DNA of 64,000 bases. Origin: Caballeronia temeraria. Its GTDB lineage: Bacteria; Pseudomonadota; Gammaproteobacteria; Burkholderiales; Burkholderiaceae. The number at the start of each line of letters is the position of its first letter. Positions within the stretch are counted from its first letter, which is position 1. The notes under the pieces are model-generated. The model saw nothing but the letters and a program-made list of their open reading frames with translations, was not told the DNA's origin and did not search any database. A program made the translations under genes and the position numbers. Below are positions 16,555-25,605 of this stretch, in pieces. The stretch is from positions 1 to 64,000 of the forward strand of contig NZ_FCOI02000010.1 of the NCBI RefSeq assembly GCF_001544795.2, in the 5' to 3' direction.

Positions 16555-17700
16555 TCAGGCGCCCGGCGCCGACGCGAACGCATAGCCGTTCTTGCCGTTG
16601 CGCTTGACGGTGTACATCGTTTCGTCGGCGGCGGCGACGAGACGCCAGTAATCGTCGACACGATCCGGAAAGCTCGCGATGCCGATGCTCGCGCGCACGA
16701 TCGAAAGCCCCATCTGCGCATCGGTTTCGGCGACGCACGCGATGATTCGTTGCGCGATCACGGCGAGTTCGCCATCGCTCGAAAACTCGCGCACGAGCAG
16801 CGCGAACTCGTCGCCGCCGATACGCGCGACCAGATCGCCGCCACGCACCGCCTGCCGAAAACGCCGCGATACCGCGATCAGAAATTCATCGCCGATACGG
16901 TGGCCGTGCGTGTCGTTCACGCGCTTAAAGCCATCCAGATCGATATACAGCACCGCGATGCGCGCCGACCCGCGCGCGCCGCTCGCGAGCGCGTTCGCCG
17001 CTTCCTCCAGCGCCGCAAAGAGCTTGCGGCGGTTGGGGAGACCTGTCATCGGATCGTGCAGCGATGCCTGCTCGAATTCGTTCGAAATGCCGAGCAGTTG
17101 CCGGTTGCGCTTTGCGTACATGCCGAGCGCCGTGATGAGCACGCCGAACACGATCGCCGACAGCGCAATCAGCGTATGCGACACGCTCAGAATGCGCGCG
17201 CGCACATCCGCGCTCGTGCGATCCCGCTCGGCACGCCACCAGGCATAGGTCGAATCGAGCGCGGAGCTGGCCTCGCCGAGCGCGGCGGTGGGCGAAAGCA
17301 CGGCGGAGGGCAGGGACGGCGCGGACATCGGACTCGACGACACCAGCGCATGCAGCGCCGCCAGCCGCCCGGCCAGTTCGATGCGCGCCTCGCGATAGGC
17401 TGATTGATGCTGCGTATCGCCGGCCGGCGTGTTCTGCAGCGAGAGCGCGCCCGCGCGGGCCGTATCGGCGCGCTCGACCGCTTCGAGCACGAGCCCGACG
17501 TATTCCTGCTGCAGTTGCGCGGAAAAGATCGCGCGGACCTGCAACGCGAGGAACAGCAGCCCGATCAGCAGGCACAGCAACGCGGCGCCCGCGAGCGGCG
17601 CGGGACCGGGAACGGGCAAACGCCGCAGCGCACGCCACACGCGGTCCGCCGGCGCCTCCTCAGGGACGGGAATACTCCTCTCGCTGACGGGTCGGAACAT
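16555..17700 (-). CDS. Membrane-bound diguanylate cyclase (GGDEF)
   Basis: A 381-residue enzyme predicted to make cyclic di-GMP from two GTP. Two membrane helices (about residues 36-55 and 180-200) flank a periplasmic sensor region of about 120 residues with no recognised fold. The catalytic domain begins LHDPMTGLPNRRKLFAALEE, contains DLDGFKRVNDTHGHRIGDE and the intact active-site RIGGDEFALL. An inhibitory I-site RxxD (RGGD) sits five residues before GGDEF, so product feedback is expected. No EAL domain follows. Its start overlaps the end of the upstream membrane protein gene by 41 bases, indicating a coupled pair. Confidence 0.9.
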   Translation of the reverse strand: MFRPVSERSIPVPEEAPADRVWRALRRLPVPGPAPLAGAALLCLLIGLLFLALQVRAIFSAQLQQEYVGLVLEAVERADTARAGALSLQNTPAGDTQHQSAYREARIELAGRLAALHALVSSSPMSAPSLPSAVLSPTAALGEASSALDSTYAWWRAERDRTSADVRARILSVSHTLIALSAIVFGVLITALGMYAKRNRQLLGISNEFEQASLHDPMTGLPNRRKLFAALEEAANALASGARGSARIAVLYIDLDGFKRVNDTHGHRIGDEFLIAVSRRFRQAVRGGDLVARIGGDEFALLVREFSSDGELAVIAQRIIACVAETDAQMGLSIVRASIGIASFPDRVDDYWRLVAAADETMYTVKRNGKNGYAFASAPGA

Positions 17701-18406
17701 TGTGTCGGTAGCTCACTCGATGAAAGAACGCACCCACGCGCGCAAAAAGCCCGCCCTCGGGCTTTGGACGCGCTGCCGTCTGTGCCGGATGCCTGCGCGC
17801 CTGCGCGTATTGATCGGCGCGATAGCCTCGGTCGCCGGCGGCTCGCTGCGTCGCCGGCGGATTGCCGCGGCGCTGCATCTGTGGTTGCGCAGCCGCTGTC
17901 GTGAGCGCGGCGGCGGCCGCTGCATCGGAGCCGTCCGTGTTGGTAACGGCGAGCGTGGGTTGATCGGTGGCATCGGCGACGGGCGTATTGTCCGCGAGCG
18001 ACGTCGTGTCGATGGCCGCGGGCGCATCGTTCGATGCGTAGGGCATCGCGTTGCCGGGCGCCGCGGTCAGCGCCGTTTCGACGGCACCCGCCGATTGCGT
18101 CTGCGCGGCGATCGCGGGCTGATCGATGCCGAGCGTGCGGCGCGCGCTCGCCATCGCTTCGGCATAGACGCGCTGGTCGTGGTTGAACCACATGCCGTAT
18201 GCGACGGTGCCAAGCACGCCGATGCCGAGCGCGCTCGCCGACGCCATCCACAGCGCGAGACGCCCGAAGCGTAGCGGGGCGCGCATGGGGCGGTGCTCGT
18301 CGTCGAAATCGATGGGAGGCTCGGGCAAGTAAGTGACGGTGGGATCATTCGCGGGACTCGGGTGTTCCGCGATGCTCTCTTCGGGTAGCTTTGCGTGCTG
18401 CGGCAT
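17660..18406 (-). CDS. Single-span membrane protein preceding diguanylate cyclase, unknown
   Basis: A 248-residue protein with a hydrophilic N-terminus rich in proline and acidic residues and one membrane helix (LALWMASASALGIGVLGTVA, about residues 50-69). A long alanine/threonine-rich, probably disordered region follows, then a basic tail (LFARVGAFFHRVSYRHN). I do not recognise a family. The last 41 bases overlap the cyclase gene, so the two are made together. The low-complexity periplasmic-type region suggests a structural or interaction role rather than an enzyme. It could be a partner or tether of the cyclase, which is inference only. Confidence 0.65.
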   Translation of the reverse strand: MPQHAKLPEESIAEHPSPANDPTVTYLPEPPIDFDDEHRPMRAPLRFGRLALWMASASALGIGVLGTVAYGMWFNHDQRVYAEAMASARRTLGIDQPAIAAQTQSAGAVETALTAAPGNAMPYASNDAPAAIDTTSLADNTPVADATDQPTLAVTNTDGSDAAAAAALTTAAAQPQMQRRGNPPATQRAAGDRGYRADQYAQARRHPAQTAARPKPEGGLFARVGAFFHRVSYRHNVPTRQREEYSRP

Positions 18407-18889
18407 GACAGCGCTCTCCAGAACGTATTCGTCAGACAGCGGACCGGCGCGTACGCCCGGCCCGTGCTACACCGCGCGCGTCCCATCATATGAACGAAAT
18501 CAACGCGATGCGGCTTCGTCGGACGTAACAGCCGGGTGCCGGTTCAGCATGCGCTGCCGGCCCATTTTTGCCAAACAATGTAACTCGCACCACATTCCGC
18601 CACAATCAGGGGCGGCGATGAGGCGCTGAAACGATGCTGCGGATCGTTGCGTCCGGTGCGCGCTGCCGCAGGCTTCGGCCTCGCCCGGCGTGCCGTCGTA
18701 TGGCGATCCCGCCACGTCGCACGTCGCGAAGGCAAGCAAGTTCGGCCCTTACACCAGCATTTATCGTTCCAACCCCGATTTGAGGTGCCGCGCATACATC
18801 ATTCTTCAGAGGAAGTTCCCGCGCGTATGTGAGATGGCGCACATACGAAGACGGCGGGACTTTGCGTGTGGTCCGCCAGCCACACTGCG
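18407..18889. other. 483-bp gene-free stretch with a long imperfect hairpin
   Basis: Several short open frames exist on both strands but their composition (Arg/Ser/Thr-rich or mixed) and lack of ribosome sites make them unconvincing. The main visible structure is at 18813-18862. Arms CGTATGTG (18824-18831) and CACATACG (18840-18847) pair around 8 bases, extended outward by AGTTCCCGC and GCGGGACT with a bulge. It lies just after the stop of the DMT gene at 18890 (minus strand), so it may end or protect that transcript. Confidence 0.4.
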
Positions 18890-19759
18890 TCATCGGCGCT
18901 TCGACAGGACGACGAGCGCGATGCCGCCAAGTATCGCGACCGAACTGGCTGCGAGCCGCGCCGTGAGCGTCTCGCCGAGCAGCAGCACGCCGCCCGCCGC
19001 CGTGATGACGGGCACGCTCAGTTGCACGGTGGCGGCCGTCGCGGGCTTCAGCCCTTTCAGCGCCGCGTACCAGATGACATAGCCGAGCCCCGAAGTCAGC
19101 GCGCCCGACGCACCCGCGTAAGCGACGCCCTGCACGTCGAAGTTCGCGCCCGTGAACGCGAGCACGGACACCGCGACCGCGAAAGGCAGCGCACGCAGAA
19201 AATTGCCCGCGGTCGCGGCGACGGCATCGGACTGGCCGCGCCCGCGCAGCGAGTAGATGCCCCAGCCGACGCCCGCGCCGATCATCAGCACCGACGACGC
19301 CGGATCGGGCGCGGCGAGCCCCGGCAGCACGAGCCACACGAGCCCGGCGAGCGCGAGCAGCAGACCGAGCCATTGCCGCGCGGCGAGGCGTTCGCCGGTC
19401 GCGATGCCGTAGCCGATCATCGTCGCCTGCACCGCGCCGAAGAGCAGCAGCGCGCCGGTGCCGGCCGCGAGCCGCACATAGGCATAGGAGAACGCCGCCG
19501 CGTACACGATCAACGCGAGCGCCGACGCCCAGCTGCCGGCCTGACGCCCGTCATCGCGATTCAGGCCGCCGCGCGCGAGCAGGATGATCCACAGCACGAG
19601 CGCCGCCGACGCGATGCGCACGAGCGTGAAGCTCGCCGCGTCGATGCGCGTGCCTTTGAGCGCGAGCCGGCACAGGAGCGAATTGCCGGCGAAGGCGAGC
19701 ATCGCGATAACGGTGAGCATGGCGATGCGCGCGCCGTGCGAGAGCGTGGGTGCGGACAT
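18890..19759 (-). CDS. DMT superfamily (EamA) transporter
   Basis: A 289-residue membrane protein with ten predicted helices and two EamA repeats. The first repeat has AMLAFAGNSLLCRLALKGT and GTGALLLFGAVQATMIGYG; the second has SALTSGLGYVIWYAALKGLK and AATVQLSVPVITAAGGVLLL followed by GETLTARL, a highly typical end for these exporters. It stands alone on the minus strand, 40 bases after the YihY gene stop, and could be cotranscribed with it. Substrate unknown. Confidence 0.87.
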   Translation of the reverse strand: MSAPTLSHGARIAMLTVIAMLAFAGNSLLCRLALKGTRIDAASFTLVRIASAALVLWIILLARGGLNRDDGRQAGSWASALALIVYAAAFSYAYVRLAAGTGALLLFGAVQATMIGYGIATGERLAARQWLGLLLALAGLVWLVLPGLAAPDPASSVLMIGAGVGWGIYSLRGRGQSDAVAATAGNFLRALPFAVAVSVLAFTGANFDVQGVAYAGASGALTSGLGYVIWYAALKGLKPATAATVQLSVPVITAAGGVLLLGETLTARLAASSVAILGGIALVVLSKRR

Positions 19760-19799
19760 CGGATGGGGGCGGGATCAGGGCGCCTCACTGTAGCGCACT

Positions 19800-20717
19800 T
19801 CACTCCGTGGTGAAGGGCTGCGGCTCTGCATCGGCATCGGCATCGGTGCCGAAGCGCTCGAACTCGGAGATGACCTGCGCGCCGAAGAGCAGCAGCGTCG
19901 CGAGCGCTTCGAGGCTGAACAGCACGATGATCGATGTCGTCAGCGATCCGTAGACGACGCTCACCTGCGAAAGCGTCGCGAAGTACCACACCAATACGTG
20001 CCGCGTGATCTCCCAGAGCACGGCGGCCGTCACGCTGCCGAGCAGCGCGAGCCGCAGCGAAGGCCGGCCGACGGGCATCACGAGATAAATCGACGTGAGC
20101 ACGAAGATCTCGCCCGCGACGCCGAGCAGATAGAGCAGAAGCCGCGACACGCCTCTGAGCGACACTTCGACGCCGAGCAGATCGATGCTGTTGCTGCCCA
20201 TCGCCTGCAGGCCGTTCGACACGAGCGTGACGATCAGCATGCCGACGCCGAGAAAGAGGATGTAGCAGTACGGCAGCAGCGCCGAGAGCAGAAAGTGGCG
20301 CCGCCTGACCGCGACGCGATGCACAAAGATCACCGACATCGCGTTCTCCAGCACGGTGAAGGCGAGCGAGCTGAAGAAGATCATCGTGACGAGCAGAAGC
20401 CAGCCGAGCACCGCGCGATGCGCGAGAAAATTCGCGAGCTCGCCGACGACCGCGCGCGCCTGGCCCGGCACGAGCCATTCGAGCAAATGCGTGAGCGTGT
20501 CGAGCAATGCCTGCTGTCCGACGAATTTCGACAGCACGATCACGATCAGAATCAACAGCGGAACGATCGACAGCAACGCGTAATACGCGACCGCGCCCGC
20601 GAGCAGCAGGCCCTGGTTCGCGCGAAAGGCCTTGATCGTGCGCATCGCGAAGCCGAGCGGATGGCGCGCGACGCTTCTTACCTGCGGGCCCAGCACGGGG
20701 CCCAGAATCTTCGACAT
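19800..20717 (-). CDS. YihY/BrkB-family inner-membrane protein
   Basis: A 305-residue protein with about six membrane helices of the YihY/virulence factor BrkB family (once mis-assigned as ribonuclease BN). The diagnostic N-terminal region is LLLAGAVAYYALLSIVPLLI (about residues 36-55). The C-terminal half includes WEITRHVLVWYFATLSQVSV followed by VYGSLTTSIIVLFSLEALATLLLFGA. A short acidic, proline-containing tail follows the last helix. The biochemical role of the family is not established. It precedes the DMT gene on the same strand with 40 bases between. Confidence 0.87.
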   Translation of the reverse strand: MSKILGPVLGPQVRSVARHPLGFAMRTIKAFRANQGLLLAGAVAYYALLSIVPLLILIVIVLSKFVGQQALLDTLTHLLEWLVPGQARAVVGELANFLAHRAVLGWLLLVTMIFFSSLAFTVLENAMSVIFVHRVAVRRRHFLLSALLPYCYILFLGVGMLIVTLVSNGLQAMGSNSIDLLGVEVSLRGVSRLLLYLLGVAGEIFVLTSIYLVMPVGRPSLRLALLGSVTAAVLWEITRHVLVWYFATLSQVSVVYGSLTTSIIVLFSLEALATLLLFGAQVISEFERFGTDADADAEPQPFTTE

Positions 20718-20804
20718 GGGACCTCCGCGGCTCGAGCGCTGCCCATCCGTTACGGACTCAAGCGCATGAGCAAGTTCCGCACCCGTGTCGAAAGCGGGAA
20801 CGCG

Positions 20805-21005
20805 TCAGCCCGGCCGGCGTGCCTCGACGCGGGCGGCGGCCTGCTGCGCGGCTTCCTCGAAAGCGAGATCGAGAAAGACATCGACTTCGCACGCGGGCAG
20901 CTCGGACGCGTCGACATTGCGTAGCCGGCAGAAGAGTGCGAGCGCCTCCGCTGCAGCGGCGAAGGCGTGGTTCATATCGCGGGAGTGAAGGCGTTTTTTT
21001 CTCAT
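20805..21005 (-). CDS. Small hypothetical protein
   Basis: A 66-residue soluble protein from ATG 21005, begins MRKKRLHSRDMNHAFAAAAE and continues with a helical, acidic body (CRLRNVDASELPACEVDVF, then LDLAFEEAAQQAAA). The composition looks like real protein rather than a shadow frame. The ribosome site is weak (AAGGC). A start at ATG 20975 (MNHAF) or 21056 is also possible. Two cysteines occur in the body. No family recognised. It lies upstream of the YihY gene on the same strand with 87 bases between. Confidence 0.5.
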   Translation of the reverse strand: MRKKRLHSRDMNHAFAAAAEALALFCRLRNVDASELPACEVDVFLDLAFEEAAQQAAARVEARRPG

Positions 21006-21138
21006 GCCTTGCATAACGGCAAGCGCACGATTGGACTTTAATAAGCGGTAACGCATCGCGTATGCGGTTTCACCTTCGCTTTTTGATGGATTAATCTAGG
21101 TTCATAACACGGGCCCGCCGAAGGCACTGGAGGACATG

Positions 21139-22620
21139 ATGGCCGCATCCCACGCAACCTCCGCCGCCGACGCTGCCGCGCTCGGCGCCGATGCCGAAAT
21201 CGTCAACGCCGACGAACGTCTCTACAACCACGATCTCGCGCCCGTGCCGCGCGCAAAGCGCACCTGGACCGGTTACAGCATCTTCGCGATGTGGATGTCG
21301 GACGTGCACAGCGTCGGCGGCTATACCTTCGCGGCGAGCCTCTTTCTGCTCGGCATCTCGGGCTGGCAGGTGCTGCTCGCGCTGACCATCGGCATTCTGA
21401 TCGTGTATGTGCTGATGAACTGGGTCGGCAAGCCGAGCCTGAGACACGGCATTCCGTTTCCGGTAATGGCGCGCGTCTCGATGGGCGTGATGGGCGCCAA
21501 TCTCGCCGCGCTGATTCGCGGCGTGGTCGGCATCGTGTGGTACGGCGTGCAGACGTATTTCGCGTCGAAGGCCGTCGCGACGCTGCTTCTGCTGTTCGTG
21601 CCCGCCATCGCCGCGTGGCGCGACACGAGCTTTCTCCGGCTCGACATGCTTGGCTGGGTCAGCTTCCTCTTCATGTGGCTGTTGCAGCTCATCATCTTTC
21701 AGCGCGGCATGGAGATCATCCGCAAGTTCATCGATTTTTGCGGGCCGGCCGTGTATGTCGTGATGTTCGTGCTGATGGGCTGGATTCTGTATCGCGCGGG
21801 CCTCGGCAGCCTGAATCTCACGATTTCGGGCAAGGTGCTCAACGGCGACGAGCAACTCCACGCGATGGTCAACGCGGTCCTGCTCGTCGTGAGCTACTTC
21901 GCCGCGCTGCTGCTGAACTTCGGCGACTTCTCGCGCTTCGCGAAGAGCGAGCGGCAGATGAAGATCGGCAATTTCCTCGGGCTGCCGTTCAATTTCGTGG
22001 CCTTCGCGATCATCACGGTGATCGTCACGGCCGGCAGCGAGAAAGTCTTCGGCACGATGATCATGGACCCGGTCGAGATCGTCTCGCGCATCGAGAATAA
22101 GGTGTGGGTGGCGATCGGCAGCATCACGTTCATCGTCGCGACGATGGGCATCAATATCGTCGCGAACTTCGTGTCGCCGGCGTACGACATCGCCAATCTC
22201 TTTCCGAAGCACGTGGACTTCAAGAAGGGCGGCCTGATCGCGTCGATACTCGCGGTGGCCGTGTGCCCGTGGATTTTCGTCGACAGCCCGAAGGCGATCA
22301 CGATCTTCGTGTCGGTGTTCGGGGCCGTGCTCGCGCCGATGTACGGCGTGATGATGTCCGACTACTACCTCGTGAAGCGCCAGCAGGTGAGAACCGCCGA
22401 ACTGTATTCGATGCAGCCCGGCGGGCGCTTCTACTACGACGGCGGCTGGAACAAGGTCGGGCTCGCGGCGCTGATCGTGTCGGGCGTGATCTCGGTCGGC
22501 TGGGAACTGTCGACGCAATTCTTCAAGCTGCTGCCTCCGAATAATCTCGGCTGGCTGATCGGTGCGGCGGTGGGCGCGCTGCTCTACGTTTTGTTCATGC
22601 GCATGGCGAACCGCAAATGA
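21139..22620 (+). CDS. NCS1-family nucleobase/cation symporter
   Basis: A 493-residue permease with about twelve membrane helices. The N-terminal signature LAPVPRAKRTWTGYSIFAMW and the MSDVHSVGGYTFAASLFLLG helix are typical of NCS1 transporters (uracil, cytosine, allantoin, hydantoin or thiamine-like substrates taken up with sodium or protons). Later marks are GVVGIVWYGVQTYFASKAV and FVSPAYDIANLFPKHVDFKK. Two ATGs overlap the ribosome site; ATG 21139 has GGAGG five bases before it and is preferred over 21136. No catabolic gene is adjacent, so the substrate cannot be narrowed. It is convergent with a small lipoprotein gene. Confidence 0.88.
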   Translation: MAASHATSAADAAALGADAEIVNADERLYNHDLAPVPRAKRTWTGYSIFAMWMSDVHSVGGYTFAASLFLLGISGWQVLLALTIGILIVYVLMNWVGKPSLRHGIPFPVMARVSMGVMGANLAALIRGVVGIVWYGVQTYFASKAVATLLLLFVPAIAAWRDTSFLRLDMLGWVSFLFMWLLQLIIFQRGMEIIRKFIDFCGPAVYVVMFVLMGWILYRAGLGSLNLTISGKVLNGDEQLHAMVNAVLLVVSYFAALLLNFGDFSRFAKSERQMKIGNFLGLPFNFVAFAIITVIVTAGSEKVFGTMIMDPVEIVSRIENKVWVAIGSITFIVATMGINIVANFVSPAYDIANLFPKHVDFKKGGLIASILAVAVCPWIFVDSPKAITIFVSVFGAVLAPMYGVMMSDYYLVKRQQVRTAELYSMQPGGRFYYDGGWNKVGLAALIVSGVISVGWELSTQFFKLLPPNNLGWLIGAAVGALLYVLFMRMANRK

Positions 22621-22624
22621 CGCT

Positions 22625-22945
22625 TTATTTGAGCCACTTGCGCACGTCCTGCTCCCATTCGGGCTGGCCGCAGTTCGGCGGATTTTCCGGGCCGAGCACG
22701 GTGATGTAGCCCTTGTCCTTCATGCACGCCTCGTAGGCGCGCACCTGCGTGCAACGGCCCGGGCCGGCTTTTTTCGCGGCGGCCTTGCACGCGGACATCG
22801 AGTTGTCCATGCCGCTGAAATCGGCGTCGCCGTCGTTGTTCCAGGAGGGCGGGTTCGCGCTCGCCGAAAACTCGACGGGCGTGCTGCATGCGACCAGCGC
22901 AAAGGCAGCAGCGGGAAGAAGGCACGAGCGGAAGATTCGATTCAT
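22625..22945 (-). CDS. Small lipoprotein
   Basis: A 106-residue exported protein from ATG 22945. The signal peptide MNRIFRSCLLPAAAFALVAC ends in lipobox LVAC, so it should be lipidated at Cys20. The mature part is hydrophilic with several cysteines (SMSACKAAAKKAGPGRC, YEACMKDKGYI, PPNCG), enough for two disulfides in the periplasm. It ends PEWEQDVRKWLK. No family recognised with certainty. Its stop is four bases from the stop of the convergent NCS1 gene. Confidence 0.8.
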   Translation of the reverse strand: MNRIFRSCLLPAAAFALVACSTPVEFSASANPPSWNNDGDADFSGMDNSMSACKAAAKKAGPGRCTQVRAYEACMKDKGYITVLGPENPPNCGQPEWEQDVRKWLK

Positions 22946-23058
22946 CTGCTTTGACTCCTTATTCTTAAGCTCTTGTTGAACGCGCATGATCCGCCGCCTA
23001 TTATTCCTCCGCTATCGATGACGCGTCGCGCTTTTTCTTCTCACAGCCCGGAGTCTCG

Positions 23059-24030
23059 ATGATCGCGTCTCTTGTCCGCGCCGTCTCGTCGTGCGTTGCG
23101 TTGGCCGCGTTGTCGATTGCATCGATCGCATTCGCCGGCGATGTGTCCTTCGGCCAGAGCCAGCTCTGCGGCTTGCAGACCGCGCGGCCGGACAGCAATG
23201 CCGCTGTGCAAGTGAAAACCCTGCAAGGAAGGAACGGGCCGATCGGCTACGCGCGCTTCGGGCATGGCCCGCCGCTTCTGCTCATCACGGGTTATCGCGC
23301 GACGCTCGGCGAATGGAACGCGTACTTTCTCGGCGAGCTCGCGAAGCATCATGAGGTCATCGTGTTCGACAATCGCGGCATCGGGCGTTCGACGCCTGTC
23401 GCCGGGCATTACGGTCCCGATTACGGCATGCGCGACATGGCCGCCGACGCCGCCGATGTCCTCGCGGGCCTCAAGCTCGCGCGCGCGGACGTTATCGGCT
23501 GGTCGATGGGCGGCATGATCGCGCAGCAACTCGCGCTCGATGCACCCGGTCACGTCGAATCGCTGACGCTGATCGCGACCGCGCCGCCGGGACCGGAAGC
23601 GGTGCCGCTCACGCCGGCAGTGCAGCAAGTGTTGTCGAGCTCGGGCGCGGATGCGTTCCCGAAAATCATGAGCGCGCTCTTTCCCGCCGATGCCGTCGCG
23701 GATGCGTCGAAGTGCTTCATCGGCGACATGTTCGCGCCGCGGGGCTACAAGGGCCGGCCCGTTCCCGATGCCGTCGCGCAGCAGCAGAACAACGCGATGA
23801 CGCAATGGTTCGCGAATACTCCGGCCGCCGATGCAATGCGCCGCTCGCCGGTGCGCACGCTGATCATCGCGGGCGCGAACGACGACATCCTCGCCGACAC
23901 CAACGCGCGCCATCTCGAACAGATGATCCCGCGCGCGACACTCGACGTGGTCGCACACGCCGGACACGCGCTGATGTTCCAGTATCCGATCGAACTCGCA
24001 CGGCATATCGATGCGTTCGTCGCGAAGTGA
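23059..24030 (+). CDS. Exported alpha/beta hydrolase
   Basis: A 323-residue alpha/beta-hydrolase with a Sec signal peptide (SSCVALAALSIASIAFAG, about residues 10-27), so it acts in the periplasm. The oxyanion/HG region is FGHGPPLLLITGYRATLGEW; the nucleophile elbow is GWSMGGMIAQ (Ser about 152). The acid is in LIIAGANDDILAD and the histidine in VAHAGHALMFQYP, giving a complete Ser-Asp-His triad. It is an esterase, lipase or C-C hydrolase of unknown substrate. A divergent lipoprotein gene starts 113 bases upstream. Confidence 0.85.
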   Translation: MIASLVRAVSSCVALAALSIASIAFAGDVSFGQSQLCGLQTARPDSNAAVQVKTLQGRNGPIGYARFGHGPPLLLITGYRATLGEWNAYFLGELAKHHEVIVFDNRGIGRSTPVAGHYGPDYGMRDMAADAADVLAGLKLARADVIGWSMGGMIAQQLALDAPGHVESLTLIATAPPGPEAVPLTPAVQQVLSSSGADAFPKIMSALFPADAVADASKCFIGDMFAPRGYKGRPVPDAVAQQQNNAMTQWFANTPAADAMRRSPVRTLIIAGANDDILADTNARHLEQMIPRATLDVVAHAGHALMFQYPIELARHIDAFVAK

Positions 24031-24188
24031 ACGACGCCTCACGCCTCGCGGAAACGTTTGCCGATCCGTAGCGCACGAAGCGCGGGCATTTCGACTTGTC
24101 AGGGTATTCGCACGGCCTTCATACTGTCGCGCAAGCCTGAGGCGCAATCACTCGCGTCGATAAAAAAATGAGAGCCGGGGAAATCATC

Positions 24189-24458
24189 ATGAAGTCACGC
24201 TTCACTGCTGTTCATCTGCGTCCCGTCGAACTCGCCGATCCGCATCTCGCGCATCTGTACATGGAATGCGTCGATGCCGAGGCGCGTCTGTCGGGCGCCA
24301 GCAAACTCGCGGCGGTCGCCGTGTACGAAGCCCGCGAAAAAACACTCGACGATCTGTGGTCGCGTCTCGACGCGCTCGATCCGCGACTGTGCCGCGACCT
24401 GAAACACGCGGTGCGCGACTGGCACGACATCGCGGTGAAACTGCGCGGCGGCGACTGA
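24189..24458 (+). CDS. Small hypothetical protein, 89 aa
   Basis: An 89-residue soluble, mostly helical protein (MKSRFTAVHLRPVELADPHL at the start, RDLKHAVRDWHDIAVKLRGG near the end). ATG 24189 is preferred because GGGGA lies nine bases before it; ATG 24168 would add seven residues. A plausible sigma70 promoter lies upstream: TTGTCA at 24096-24101, an 18-base spacer, CATACT at 24120-24125. I do not recognise a family. Confidence 0.65.
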   Translation: MKSRFTAVHLRPVELADPHLAHLYMECVDAEARLSGASKLAAVAVYEAREKTLDDLWSRLDALDPRLCRDLKHAVRDWHDIAVKLRGGD

Positions 24459-24566
24459 TTCATCGATGTTGAGACGCGCGAGCAGCGTAACGAGACGCTG
24501 CGACATTCGCGCGGAAGGCCTTCGTCGCTAAGCTTTCTCCAACGACGTCATACATGGAGAAGGGCA

Positions 24567-25601
24567 ATGAACAACACGAATGGTACGAACAATCGCTCGC
24601 CGATGCCGGTCGCGTTCTTCGGCATCGCCGTCGGTTCGATGGCGCTTGCGGGCGCGTGGCGCGCGGCGGCTCGCGCATGGCCGATTCCCGAAGCCGTGCC
24701 CGCGTTCCTGACGGCGGCGGCGCTCGTCGTCTGGTTCGTGCTTCTCGTCGCGTACGGGCGCAAGTGGCTCGTCGAACGCGATGCGGCCATCGCGGAGATG
24801 CGTCATCCGGTGCAGTCATCGTTCGCGGCGCTCGTGCCGGTATCGTCGATGCTCGCCGCGCAAGCCGTGCAAGCCTGGTCGCGGCCTTTTGCGATCGCGC
24901 TGTTCGCGATCGGCGTCGCGAGTTCGCTCGCGCTCGGCGCATATCTGCAAGGGCGTTTCTGGCAAGGCGGCCGCAAGCCCGAAATGACCACGCCCGCCAT
25001 CTATCTGCCGACGGTCGCGCCGAGCTTCGTCGCGGCAACGGCGGCGGCCGGTCTCGGCTTGACGCAAGTCGGCATCTTGCTGTTCGGCGCGGGCGTGTTC
25101 TCGTGGCTCGCGCTCGAATCGATCGTGCTGCATCGGGCCGCCGTGCACGAACCGCTGCCCGAAGCATTGCGCCCGACGCTCGGCATTCAGCTTGCGCCGC
25201 CGGTCGTCGGAGGCGTGTCGTATCTCGCGCTGACGCACGGCGTGCCGGACACGTTCGCTTACATGATGCTCGGTTACGGCCTCTATCAGGCGCTGATGCT
25301 GGCGCGTCTCGTGCCGTGGATTCGTCAACGCGCGTTCACGCCTTCGTACTGGGCGTTCAGCTTCGGCGCAGCCGCCTTGCCGACGATGGCGATCCGCATG
25401 GTCGAACGCGGCGCGGCAGGACCGATGACGTGGATCGCGCCGGTCGCGTTCATCGTCGCGAACGTGGTGATCGGGCTCATGATCGCGGGAACGGTGCGGG
25501 CGATCGTGCGCGGCAACCTGCTGCCGGCCGCGGTTGCATCGACGGCATCGAACGTGACGCCGATCAGCGTCGATCGGCGTGCGGCGGCGGGCGCGCGCTG
25601 A
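24567..25601 (+). CDS. TehA/SLAC1-family membrane transporter
   Basis: A 344-residue membrane protein with ten hydrophobic helices in the pattern of the TehA/SLAC1 (tellurite-resistance/dicarboxylate transporter) family. Marks include PVAFFGIAVGSMALAGAWRA at the first helix, AIYLPTVAPSFVAATAAAG in the middle, and LGIQLAPPVVGGVSYLALT, close to the conserved IQ-APP motif of TehA. Members conduct anions or move C4-dicarboxylates. The start at ATG 24567 has a GGAGAAGG ribosome site. It is convergent with the cAMP phosphodiesterase gene with four bases between stops. Confidence 0.82.
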   Translation: MNNTNGTNNRSPMPVAFFGIAVGSMALAGAWRAAARAWPIPEAVPAFLTAAALVVWFVLLVAYGRKWLVERDAAIAEMRHPVQSSFAALVPVSSMLAAQAVQAWSRPFAIALFAIGVASSLALGAYLQGRFWQGGRKPEMTTPAIYLPTVAPSFVAATAAAGLGLTQVGILLFGAGVFSWLALESIVLHRAAVHEPLPEALRPTLGIQLAPPVVGGVSYLALTHGVPDTFAYMMLGYGLYQALMLARLVPWIRQRAFTPSYWAFSFGAAALPTMAIRMVERGAAGPMTWIAPVAFIVANVVIGLMIAGTVRAIVRGNLLPAAVASTASNVTPISVDRRAAAGAR

Positions 25602-25605
25602 AGCC

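Noticed and set aside
18500..18795. Two short minus-strand frames in the gene-free stretch
   Set aside because: No ribosome site, odd Arg/Cys/Trp composition and no recognisable family.
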